Assembly (NCBI GenBank): GCA_003054695.1
Contig: QAZA01000056.1
Span: forward strand, 186,001-250,000
DNA from: Verrucomicrobia bacterium LW23
GTDB lineage: Bacteria > Verrucomicrobiota > Verrucomicrobiia > Methylacidiphilales > UBA1321
Direction: 5' to 3'
Length of the DNA: 64,000 bases
In this document: piece after piece, positions 9,601 to 15,669 of the stretch
Layout of the letters: the number at the start of each line of letters is the position of its first letter
Position numbering within the stretch: position 1 is the stretch's first letter
Translations under genes and position numbers: made by a program
Notes under the pieces: generated by a model
Seen by the model: the letters and a program-made list of their open reading frames with translations, nothing else
What the model was told of the DNA's origin: nothing
The model's database searches: none

Positions 9601-9784
9601 TGCCGGTGAAGAAACCACGGAAATCATTATACCGACCAAAGGAACCAGCTACCACATGTTCAAGAACAGGGAGCTCTACCTCGTCATCCTCTGCAGAAGG
9701 CGCCAGCTGCCCCGTCGCCAGATGAAGATGATTCGATCGGTACTACGACTGCTGGACACCGCAAATAACAACGAAGAGAGCTAA
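6677..9784 (+). CDS. Large scaffold: proline-rich region, Ala/Glu coiled coil, helix-hairpin-helix and roadblock domain
   Basis: A 1035-residue cytoplasmic protein with no single family name that I know. After a basic start (FNFGKKDK) and a Pro/Ala-rich segment, residues about 117-218 carry three similar short motifs (SLPLGIIVRVLP, VPMSLLLPQLP, LLPLMDVVMRIP). A Pro-rich region follows to about 530, then a highly charged Ala/Glu/Arg coiled coil (about 568-805). Residues about 818-875 resemble a ComEA-type helix-hairpin-helix (LNLNAADAAEIR, GGFEKMEDLLEVPG). The last 120 residues resemble a roadblock/LC7 domain, the fold of MglB. The stop codon is 4 bases before the MglA-like start, so the two are probably translationally linked. 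I infer a scaffold that brings the GTPase to a partner or cell site. Confidence 0.8.
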   Translation: MALNIFNFGKKDKEPQDPKAQAPASAPKTPPLPPKATATGGAAKPPAPAALSPISARSSIGAATTQPMILPKGGGLKPTKPSLIMGGKSTQRIVLPERSTVPGAKPAPSAAAPVAGTVSLPLGIIVRVLPAEVLTMSVAEFEGSPMSSQECPVPMSLLLPQLPSGKIELTVNDLVPHLPRNLIRPVEEIGSYMSTVVLLPLMDVVMRIPPDMLRIREDQKDIDAAVKNMADPFTEEILREQAEARRREAEKAAAAAAPSAQPNIIEEDQVKKTEEFVPTNHAQPRSTKASEDIASGPTRPIPRPPAPSLPGSGQAPAARQISPAQPPRSTGMPTIPIGGAPTMPMPRPGAGAVKPGLTSSPLGAKPPLPSAPAGRGPAAFPPPVSRGPLTPKPPLPPGPRVGSATGALPKPPVPPTDLRASQALPKIDRPAPEPVEPVADLPTPVADAPATPAVPSVGRPVPPAFGSLRPGLSVQPPSLQSLSKAGAKPLPPGMSSVRPAPPLLAKSAPGGIPALFKAPIKPKSSVVAPAADATAVSTPGIVPDVLDLLKQAEAEDVATAGPSADEIAAEAKAAAEAKAAAEKAEQDRIAELARLAEEEETARLAAEAEAATKAEQERLAALAAQAEEEEKARLAAEEEEKARLAEAEAAQKAAEQERLAALAAQAEEEERARLAAEAEAEAAAKAEQERLAALAAQAEAEEQSRLAAEAEAAAAEAKAEQERLAELARLAAEEEEKARLEAEAAEAAARAQAEAEAAEAARKAEEEAVAAAARAEEERLAALAAQAEAEAKAQADAEAAAEPAVADDVELEPVPNPDLNLNAADAAEIRIAAGSTLALAQAIVKLRSSRGGFEKMEDLLEVPGMTPKAYNALTGLEMPVPAAPAPTVLPEAAPIVYKSPEESILELLNFPPDHDLSLKDLTDRLQSWPDVIGCALGQASGLPLVGFVPKPLELKAIVAFAPKMFSAVNSSFKNFAGEETTEIIIPTKGTSYHMFKNRELYLVILCRRRQLPRRQMKMIRSVLRLLDTANNNEES
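8390..9060 (+). repeat. Degenerate coiled-coil coding repeats in the scaffold gene
   Basis: Tandem imperfect repeats coding for units of about 33-41 residues built on EQERLAALAAQAEEEEKARL followed by an Ala/Glu run. Clear copies begin near 8513, 8633, 8729 and 8827, and the DNA copies differ mainly at third codon positions. The protein should form a long alpha-helical coil, as in TolA-like and other rod proteins. Copy number may vary between strains, because the repeats are similar enough for slippage. Confidence 0.8.
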
Positions 9785-9788
9785 TATC

Positions 9789-10418
9789 ATGGCGTTCATT
9801 AACTACTCGAGCAGAGAAATTCAGCTGAAAATCGTGTACTATGGCGCTGCCATGTGCGGGAAGACGACCAACCTTGTGACCCTCCACAAGTTGATCACCA
9901 ACGCGCAAAAGGGCGAGCTCGTCTCCCTGGCAACGGACGCCGACCGAACGCTGTTCTTCGACTTCCTCTCGCTCAATACCAAAACACTCCCGGGCTTCAC
10001 CACCCGCTTCCAGCTATACACGGTTCCCGGTCAGCCCATCTACAACACCACTCGCCAGCTCGTTCTCAAAGGCGTTGACGGCATCGTGTTTGTAGTAGAC
10101 TCTCACTGGGACAAGATGGCCGAAAACGTCGAATCCTTTAACAATCTTCGCGATAACCTGGCCGAGAATCATCTCAGCCTTGCGCAGATCCCCTACGTGT
10201 TGCAGTATAACAAGCGGGACATGCCGAACGCCGCGCCGCTCAATTACCTTGAGTTCACCTTCAATAACCGCGCGACCAAGGTCATGACCTTTGAAGCCGT
10301 AGCCGCCAAAGGCGACGGTGTACTGGAAACTCTCAATGCGGCCGCACGCCTTCTGCTGGCCAAATACTCCAAGACTCCTAACCCCAACGTCGCCGGCGTA
10401 GCCGCCCGTTCCGCCTAA
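9789..10418 (+). CDS. mglA: MglA-like small Ras-family GTPase
   Basis: Cytoplasmic GTPase of the MglA group, the switch for cell polarity and gliding in Myxococcus. The 209 residues match MglA closely: FINYSSRE at the start, P-loop GAAMCGKT (19-26), switch I DRTLFFDF (52-59), TVPGQ (78-82), NKRD (141-144) and the Arg and Gln at positions 53 and 82 that act in MglA hydrolysis. The third P-loop residue is Ala21 where MglA has Gly21 (Ras Gly12), a site where substitutions usually slow hydrolysis. The C-terminal tail after about residue 195 is variable. It sits between two roadblock-domain genes, the expected GTPase partners, with gaps of only 4 and 17 bases. Confidence 0.93.
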   Translation: MAFINYSSREIQLKIVYYGAAMCGKTTNLVTLHKLITNAQKGELVSLATDADRTLFFDFLSLNTKTLPGFTTRFQLYTVPGQPIYNTTRQLVLKGVDGIVFVVDSHWDKMAENVESFNNLRDNLAENHLSLAQIPYVLQYNKRDMPNAAPLNYLEFTFNNRATKVMTFEAVAAKGDGVLETLNAAARLLLAKYSKTPNPNVAGVAARSA

Positions 10419-10435
10419 ACTTATAACGAAAAGCT

Positions 10436-10900
10436 ATGACTGGCATTGGAATGTTGACGGCCGAAGATCAAATGGCCATTGAGCAACTTTTGATCGATTT
10501 CCTCCGAAAGTCGGAAGCGCAATGGTCCGCGCTTGTCGACAAAGGCGGCAATCTGTTCGCTCAATACGGCGACACGGGCTCACTCGACCTGAGCATCCTG
10601 TCCGCCCTCGCGGCCGGCTCCTTCGCAGCCACCCACGAGCTCGCCAAACGCCTTGGCGAGTCTGAATTCAGTGCGCTCTACCACGAAGGCCAGGGGATGC
10701 ACATCCTCATGAGCGCCCTCCATCACGAGTGCCTTCTCGTTACCATCTTTGGCGAGAAAACCAACATCGGCCTCGTCCGCTTCTACGCGCAACAGGTCAC
10801 CACCATGCTCAATGGTATCCTCCAGGCCGTGCGCGACAAGGAAGCCACAATGGACCCGCTCCTGCTCGACGGCGACTTTCTGGACGACGCAATCTCGTAA
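10436..10900 (+). CDS. Roadblock/LC7 protein, MglB-like GTPase regulator
   Basis: A 154-residue soluble protein made of one roadblock/LC7 domain, the fold of MglB, which acts as GTPase-activating protein for MglA. Visible family features are ALVDKGGNLFAQYGD (first strands), LSALAAGSFAATHELAKRLG (central helix, with the usual small residues) and FSALYHEGQG followed by hydrophobic strands ending in IGLVRFYAQ. The ATG at 10436 was taken; another at 10451 would remove five residues. It is the last gene of the scaffold-mglA operon, and a terminator follows 44 bases downstream. I infer that it is the activating partner of the upstream GTPase; this is not shown by sequence alone. Confidence 0.9.
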   Translation: MTGIGMLTAEDQMAIEQLLIDFLRKSEAQWSALVDKGGNLFAQYGDTGSLDLSILSALAAGSFAATHELAKRLGESEFSALYHEGQGMHILMSALHHECLLVTIFGEKTNIGLVRFYAQQVTTMLNGILQAVRDKEATMDPLLLDGDFLDDAIS

Positions 10901-10943
10901 AGCTGCTTCGATTTTGCCCGTGCGTCGGGCCGTGCGGCACAAC

Positions 10944-10995
10944 AAGGCGATTCGCCCTCCCTCTTCAAAGACGGGTAGGCAAATCGCCTTTTTGT
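10944..10995 (+). terminator. Intrinsic terminator after the scaffold-GTPase-roadblock operon
   Basis: Stem AAGGCGATT (10944-10952) pairs with AATCGCCTT (10982-10990). It is extended inward by GCC/GGC after one C-A mismatch, and followed at once by T residues. The loop is about 21 bases. The T run is on the plus strand only, so it serves the plus-strand operon. Confidence 0.8.
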
Positions 10996-11117
10996 GCGTG
11001 CCCTACAGATCAGCAAACACTCCGTTTCGGAAGCCGCTTAAACCGATTTACACAGTTTTTTGCCTTCCGGCGGGCTATGGTAAAGGATCATCCATGTGCC
11101 GACCAACCGACGGTCGG

Positions 11118-11636
11118 TCAACTCTCAGGAACTGGCGGAAGCTCTGCCTGGCGGGTTGCGGCGGGCAAGTTCGTCGGTCGCTGGCCCATCGGCGCGACCT
11201 CATGCATCCTGGTGGGCACCGTAAAGCGCTTCTCTACTATGGTCGTCCCGTCCGCTCGCTGCTCTACCACCCGTTCCTCGTACTTACCGTAAAAGCCGTC
11301 CAGCACGCGACGCAGGTAGGCCACGGGGGAAACGCCTTCGCCCGGGACGGCGGGTGCGGGTATGATCACCATATCCTTAAAGAATAGGAAGGCGATCATA
11401 TAAATGCCAAGCACAAGCCCGACGACCACCCAAAAGCTGGCGGATCGCATCATGCTCGGGAAAATACGATCCAGCCAGCCAGCGCGGCGCACGGGCTTCA
11501 ATGGCACATCCTCGCTGGCTTTGTAGCTATCTACATGGCGAGCCTTTACCCACGTGTATGGGTTCTCGCCAGTAGTGCTGTCGCCAAGGCGTTTTTCCCG
11601 CGAGAGGTCATCACGTTTGCGTGGTCTGTCGTGCAT
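11118..11636 (-). CDS. Hypothetical single-pass membrane protein
   Basis: 172 residues from the ATG at 11636 (MHDRPRKRDD). The first 80 residues are charged and polar. One transmembrane helix follows (FWVVVGLVLGIYMIAFLFF), then about 70 polar residues including a VVEQRADGTTIVEKRF segment. I do not recognise the family. It is the last of a minus-strand run (MoxR, two small proteins, CoaC-like, NIL-domain) and follows the NIL gene by 50 bases. It probably has an N-in topology, given the basic residues before the helix. Confidence 0.6.
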   Translation of the reverse strand: MHDRPRKRDDLSREKRLGDSTTGENPYTWVKARHVDSYKASEDVPLKPVRRAGWLDRIFPSMMRSASFWVVVGLVLGIYMIAFLFFKDMVIIPAPAVPGEGVSPVAYLRRVLDGFYGKYEERVVEQRADGTTIVEKRFTVPTRMHEVAPMGQRPTNLPAATRQAELPPVPES

Positions 11637-11686
11637 GAGGAAAGGCCAAGGGACTGTGGACTGCGGGGCGAGGGTATGCCGCGGGG

Positions 11687-11935
11687 TCAGCCTTCGATGA
11701 TATTGATCTCGACTGGCTCCACCAGAACGCCCTGTTCCTCCAGCCAAAGGACGGCGTTGCGGATGACCTTGCGTTCACCGCCGATCTCTACCGCGATAAT
11801 GCCGATGTTGGCCTTAACGCTGGCGTTGCGGATGTTAAACGAGACATCAAACTTACGCACCATGTCGCTGATGATGGGCTTGCTGACGGTATCTTCGCCA
11901 AAGGTTAGCCAGAGGCGCTGGGATTCTTTTGCCAT
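11687..11935 (-). CDS. Stand-alone NIL-domain protein
   Basis: 82 residues from the ATG at 11935 (MAKESQRLWL). The whole protein looks like one NIL domain, a ferredoxin-like fold seen as the C-terminal substrate-sensing domain of methionine importer MetN and in some ferredoxins. The pattern is LWLTFGEDTVSKPIISDM, then FNIRNASVKANIGIIAVEI and a final ALWLEEQGVLVEPVE. No ABC ATPase or iron-sulfur cysteines are attached. The ligand is unknown; binding of a sulfur amino acid is only a guess from MetN. It lies 120 bases downstream of the CoaC-like gene. Confidence 0.8.
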   Translation of the reverse strand: MAKESQRLWLTFGEDTVSKPIISDMVRKFDVSFNIRNASVKANIGIIAVEIGGERKVIRNAVLWLEEQGVLVEPVEINIIEG

Positions 11936-12055
11936 GGAAGGTTGGGTTGAGGGAGCGGCCAACATAACCGCACTATACACCAGATGGGCGCCGGTTCACG
12001 GCTTATTTTACCCAAGTACCGCAAAGAGCCGGTGCGGAGACGCAAGTGCCTGCCA

Positions 12056-12748
12056 TCAAGCTCTTTCCGGCGACGGGTTCAGTCTGGTGCGGACCGTGTC
12101 GATGATGCGATCAACGGGATCCATGCGCCCGATTCCCTCGTAACCGCACGCCAGCAGCCCCTGGTCCGGGCCGACAAACTCCACGCCCCGCGAGCGCAGC
12201 GTTACCACGTTGGCCTGCACGGCAGGGTGCAGCCACATCTTGCCGTTCATCGCCGGGGCGATGAGCACGGGCGTGACAGGAGGTAACGCAAGTAGCGTGC
12301 TTGTAAGGAGATCCGGCGCCAGGCCCTGCGCGTATTGTGCAATGATGTGCGCAGTTGCCGGGGCAATCAGCACCATCGTGGCGTTATCGGCAAGCGAGAT
12401 GTGCAACGGCTGGCCGTCGCGCATGTCCGGGCTCGCGTCCGTAAATGCGTCACGGCGAGTCAGTGCCTGAAAGGTGAGTGGCGTCACAAACTTCAGGGCG
12501 GATTCTGTCAGAATAGTATCCACGTGAACCCCGTCCTTCGTTAGCGCGCTTGCGATGTCTGCTGCCCGAAAGGCTGCAATCGATCCCGTTACCGCGAGCA
12601 CCAGCCGCGGCTGCGTTCCCCGCCACGCTCCCGGGCCGGGCTCCACGTTAACCGGCCCCGCCCCAACAACTTCCGCCGGTACTTCCGCATCATCCTCGCC
12701 AACGGGTGGTACGAGATGGAGTGGCGGGGGGGGATCCTGTGAGGGCAT
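12056..12748 (-). CDS. coaC: Flavoprotein, phosphopantothenoylcysteine decarboxylase (CoaC) type
   Basis: FMN-dependent decarboxylase domain that turns 4'-phosphopantothenoylcysteine into phosphopantetheine in coenzyme A synthesis. Of 230 residues the first 47 are Pro-rich and unlike the family. Then come TGSIAAFRAADI (FMN phosphate site), PATAHIIAQYAQGLAPD, the PAMN motif with its catalytic Asn (APAMNGKMW), and GLLACGYEGIGRM covering the substrate-binding clamp with its Cys. The CoaB synthetase half, fused in most bacterial Dfp proteins, is absent and not next door. A related flavoprotein decarboxylase role is possible, but PAMN and LACG favour CoaC. Confidence 0.85.
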   Translation of the reverse strand: MPSQDPPPPLHLVPPVGEDDAEVPAEVVGAGPVNVEPGPGAWRGTQPRLVLAVTGSIAAFRAADIASALTKDGVHVDTILTESALKFVTPLTFQALTRRDAFTDASPDMRDGQPLHISLADNATMVLIAPATAHIIAQYAQGLAPDLLTSTLLALPPVTPVLIAPAMNGKMWLHPAVQANVVTLRSRGVEFVGPDQGLLACGYEGIGRMDPVDRIIDTVRTRLNPSPERA

Positions 12749-12771
12749 GGCGTGTAGGTGACACTAACCGC

Positions 12772-13152
12772 TCAAAATTCGATGCTGTCAAGATTAACCA
12801 GCGGAAGATCTTTAAGGGGATGCCAATCGGGCAACTTCGAGTACATCTCCTTTGCTTGTTTGGAAAAGGGTGAAACTACAATAGACTTTGCACTCTTTAT
12901 TGCGATGGCGAGGGAAACATTTGCAGCAGTGCTTTCATCCCGGGCAGGCGCAATAAAGCAATACGAAGCAGTAGTCGTTGTCAGCTCAATATAAGAAAGA
13001 TTCTTCTTAACGGAAACTTTGATGATCTCGGATTGTTTGATGGTAATAGGTTGAGCTTTAACATTATCCTGGGCCTGGCATGGAGAGGGGAGGGTAGTCC
13101 AGAACAGCGCTATGGTAATGATGCAGCAATATCTAAAGAAGTGTCTGTTCAT
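12772..13152 (-). CDS. Hypothetical secreted protein
   Basis: 126 residues from the ATG at 13152. It has a plausible signal peptide: basic MNRHFFR, hydrophobic CCIITIALFW, then cleavage after PCQA. The mature part has IKVSVKKNLSYIELTTTT and an LAIAIKSAKSIVVS segment that look like beta strands. I do not recognise a family. Its base composition is more AT-rich than that of its neighbours. It starts 11 bases after the end of the two-helix membrane protein gene, so the two are probably co-transcribed. Confidence 0.6.
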   Translation of the reverse strand: MNRHFFRYCCIITIALFWTTLPSPCQAQDNVKAQPITIKQSEIIKVSVKKNLSYIELTTTTASYCFIAPARDESTAANVSLAIAIKSAKSIVVSPFSKQAKEMYSKLPDWHPLKDLPLVNLDSIEF

Positions 13153-13163
13153 TTTGCTGAGCC

Positions 13164-13418
13164 TTAACTGTCGGTAAATGAGCCAGGTGAATCGTCCTGT
13201 TTGGCGGTATGCCAGGGCCAAAAAAAGCAGCTTCCTACCACAAGCAGCACGAGCACTAGCTCTACAACGCTCCACCATCCAGGCTTGTATACAGCATGAA
13301 TAATGGCCCGCACGAGAAAGATAGGGGAGAGCGCTGCGAGAGCAATAATCTGGCTTTTCCTCGTTGTACGGGGAGAGGGTCCTTCGAGCGGCGGTATTGT
13401 CTTGTCGTCAGTGCCCAC
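13164..13418 (-). CDS. Small hypothetical membrane protein
   Basis: 84 residues with two likely transmembrane helices (IIALAALSPIFLVRAIIHAV and VVELVLVLLVVGSCFFW) joined by a short loop containing KPGWW, and hydrophilic ends. No family is recognised. It begins 41 bases downstream of the MoxR stop and ends 11 bases before the secreted protein gene, so it is probably part of a MoxR-led operon. The regular hydrophobic pattern and tight spacing support it as real. Confidence 0.6.
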   Translation of the reverse strand: MGTDDKTIPPLEGPSPRTTRKSQIIALAALSPIFLVRAIIHAVYKPGWWSVVELVLVLLVVGSCFFWPWHTAKQDDSPGSFTDS

Positions 13419-13459
13419 TTTTCTCTCCTCGTACTCAGTTAGCAGTGCCGTAAGTGTCT

Positions 13460-14503
13460 TTACGCCAGCGCCCCGCTTCGCAAATCCTCCAGAAGGCGGT
13501 CGATGATTTGCCGGCTGCCCATGCCTTCGCTTTGGGCGCTGAAACTAGTGAGGATGCGGTGCGTGAGGATTGGCTGCGCGAGATCCTCAATGTCTTCAGC
13601 ACGAACGAGATACGAGCCATGCAACGCGGCTCTCGCCTTTGCGGCAAGGATAAGGCTTTGCACCGCTCGCGGGCCTGCCCCCCAGGTGACGAGGTTGCGC
13701 AGCCACGCGGGGGAGGCTTCGCTGCCGGGGCGAGTGCCGCGGACCAGGGCCACGACCATGTCGTAGATGTGGTCCGGCACGGGAACTCGCCGCACAAGTT
13801 CCTGGAAGTAAAGAAGTTGCTCGCCGTCGATGACTGCCTCGATGGGGGTCGACGCGCCGCCTGTCGTTTCGCGCGCGATGCGTCGCTCCTCGGCCAGCGT
13901 GGGGTAGTCCACGTTGATCAGGAACATGAAACGATCGAGCTGGGCCTCCGGCAGCGGATACGTACCCTCTTGCTCCACAGGGTTTTGCGTCGCCAGCACA
14001 AAAAAGGGTGCGGGGAGCTGATAGAGGTGGCCGCCCGCGGTGACCCGGTGCTCCTGCATCGCCTCCAGGAGTGCGGACTGCGTTTTAGGTGGTGCGCGGT
14101 TGATCTCGTCGGCCAGTACAATATTGGCAAAAATCGGGCCTTTAACGTACTCAAACCGGCGGCGTCCGGGCTGGTCGCTCTCCTGCAAAATATCGGTGCC
14201 GGTGATGTCGGCGGGCATCAGGTCCGGCGTAAACTGGATGCGGCTGAACGCCAGGCTCATGGTCTGGCTTAAGCTTCTTACCAGCAACGTTTTAGCCAGG
14301 CCAGGCACGCCGACGAGCAGGGCGTGGCCACGCGCAAATATAGCGATGAGGAGGTGCTCCACCACCTTATCCTGGCCAATAATCACGCGTCCAAGCTGGT
14401 TGCGGATTTGCCGGGAGAATTCGCCCAGCGCGTCTATTGCGGCAACATCATCTTCCGAAACTCCGGCAGCGGAGGGATTGGGCTGAGAGGAGATGGTGCT
14501 CAT
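13460..14503 (-). CDS. MoxR-family AAA+ ATPase (first copy)
   Basis: 347-residue MoxR-type chaperone ATPase. It has Walker A GVPGLAKT (65-72), the FTPDLMPADITGTDIL segment, Walker B and sensor region VLADEINRAPPKTQSALLEA, and sensor 1 ATQNPVEQEGTYPLPEAQLD. These ATPases usually load or activate a VWA-domain partner. Here the next genes downstream encode small membrane or secreted proteins, and no DUF58 or VWA gene follows. A second MoxR at 53769 does have those partners, and the two share long identical motifs. It is divergent from hisF. Confidence 0.93.
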   Translation of the reverse strand: MSTISSQPNPSAAGVSEDDVAAIDALGEFSRQIRNQLGRVIIGQDKVVEHLLIAIFARGHALLVGVPGLAKTLLVRSLSQTMSLAFSRIQFTPDLMPADITGTDILQESDQPGRRRFEYVKGPIFANIVLADEINRAPPKTQSALLEAMQEHRVTAGGHLYQLPAPFFVLATQNPVEQEGTYPLPEAQLDRFMFLINVDYPTLAEERRIARETTGGASTPIEAVIDGEQLLYFQELVRRVPVPDHIYDMVVALVRGTRPGSEASPAWLRNLVTWGAGPRAVQSLILAAKARAALHGSYLVRAEDIEDLAQPILTHRILTSFSAQSEGMGSRQIIDRLLEDLRSGALA

Positions 14504-14744
14504 GCGGTAGTTATGTCGTCGCTTGGGAGGCTTCCGCCCAGAGGGATGGGCGATTGGTGCTTTATATCACAGCCTGGGAAAAAGGCCAGCGCTGCGTTGA
14601 GAAATATCGCGCCTTCATCGCGATGAAATGCGATGTACTATTACGTAACATGCGTGGACAGGAGCCTCAAGCTTCGCCGCCGCGGGGGGCGTTCCGCACT
14701 TACGCATTGCGCCGCGCGCCCGCATTTGCGAGGTTAGGGCCATC

Positions 14745-15518
14745 ATGTTAGCCAAACGCATTATTCCGTGTCTCGACGTTCATGCCGGTAAGGTTACCCG
14801 CGGTCAGCAGTTTGGCAGGGCGGAGGCGGATGGATTGCGCAACGTGGGCGATCCCGTCGAGCTGGCGCTGCGCTATAATGACCAGGGCGCCGACGAGATG
14901 GTGTTTTTTGACATCACGGCCAGCGCCGAGGGCCGTAAATCGATGGTGGAGGTGATTCAACGTGCTGCGGATCAATGCTTTATGCCGCTGACTGTAGGCG
15001 GAGGGCTGCGCACGGTGGACGACATTCGCACGATGCTGCGCGCCGGGGCGGACAAGGTGAGCCTGAATTCGTCCGCGATTGCCACGCCCGATTTGGTGCG
15101 TGCGGGCGCGGAAGCCTTTGGGCGCCAATGTATTGTGGTGTCGATTGATGCGAAGAAAACCGGCGATGATTACTGGACGGTGTTTACGCATGGCGGTCGC
15201 AAGGCCACTGAGTGGGAGGCTCGCGACTGGGCGGTGCGGGCGGTGGAGCTGGGCGCCGGGGAAATTGTCCTCAACAGCATCGACTCCGATGGCATGAAGT
15301 CGGGCTACGATCTGACGATCAATCGCCAGATCAGCGAGGCGGTTGGCGTGCCTGTGGTGGCCAGCGGTGGAGCCGGCAAGCTGGAGCATTTTTTGAGTGT
15401 GCTGGAGGAAGGGAAGGCCGATGCGGTGCTTGCCGCCAGTGTGTTTCACTATGGCGAGCTTACGGTGGGCCAGGTTAAGGACTATCTGGGCGCGAATGGC
15501 GTACCGGTTCGGCGTTGA
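14745..15518 (+). CDS. hisF: Imidazole glycerol phosphate synthase cyclase subunit HisF
   Basis: Cyclase subunit that joins PRFAR and ammonia into imidazole glycerol phosphate and AICAR in histidine synthesis. It is a 257-residue TIM barrel with both catalytic aspartates: Asp11 in IIPCLDVHAGKV and Asp135 in VSIDAKK. Phosphate-binding loops are TVGGGLRT and ASGGAGK. Length and motifs are standard. A GAGG lies about 11 bases before the ATG. No other his gene is in the window, so the histidine genes are scattered. Confidence 0.97.
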   Translation: MLAKRIIPCLDVHAGKVTRGQQFGRAEADGLRNVGDPVELALRYNDQGADEMVFFDITASAEGRKSMVEVIQRAADQCFMPLTVGGGLRTVDDIRTMLRAGADKVSLNSSAIATPDLVRAGAEAFGRQCIVVSIDAKKTGDDYWTVFTHGGRKATEWEARDWAVRAVELGAGEIVLNSIDSDGMKSGYDLTINRQISEAVGVPVVASGGAGKLEHFLSVLEEGKADAVLAASVFHYGELTVGQVKDYLGANGVPVRR

Positions 15519-15669
15519 TGGGAGCGGATGATGTGGCTTGCGCGTGCGGTTTTAGGTGTGTTTTAATGCGTAAAAAGCTGTATAAAGGCTTGCTGTTTGC
15601 AGGTTTGGCGCTATAGCTGTTAATGCTTTGCAAACCCGGGCAGGCCGCCCTTCGATCCCGATTTTATTC

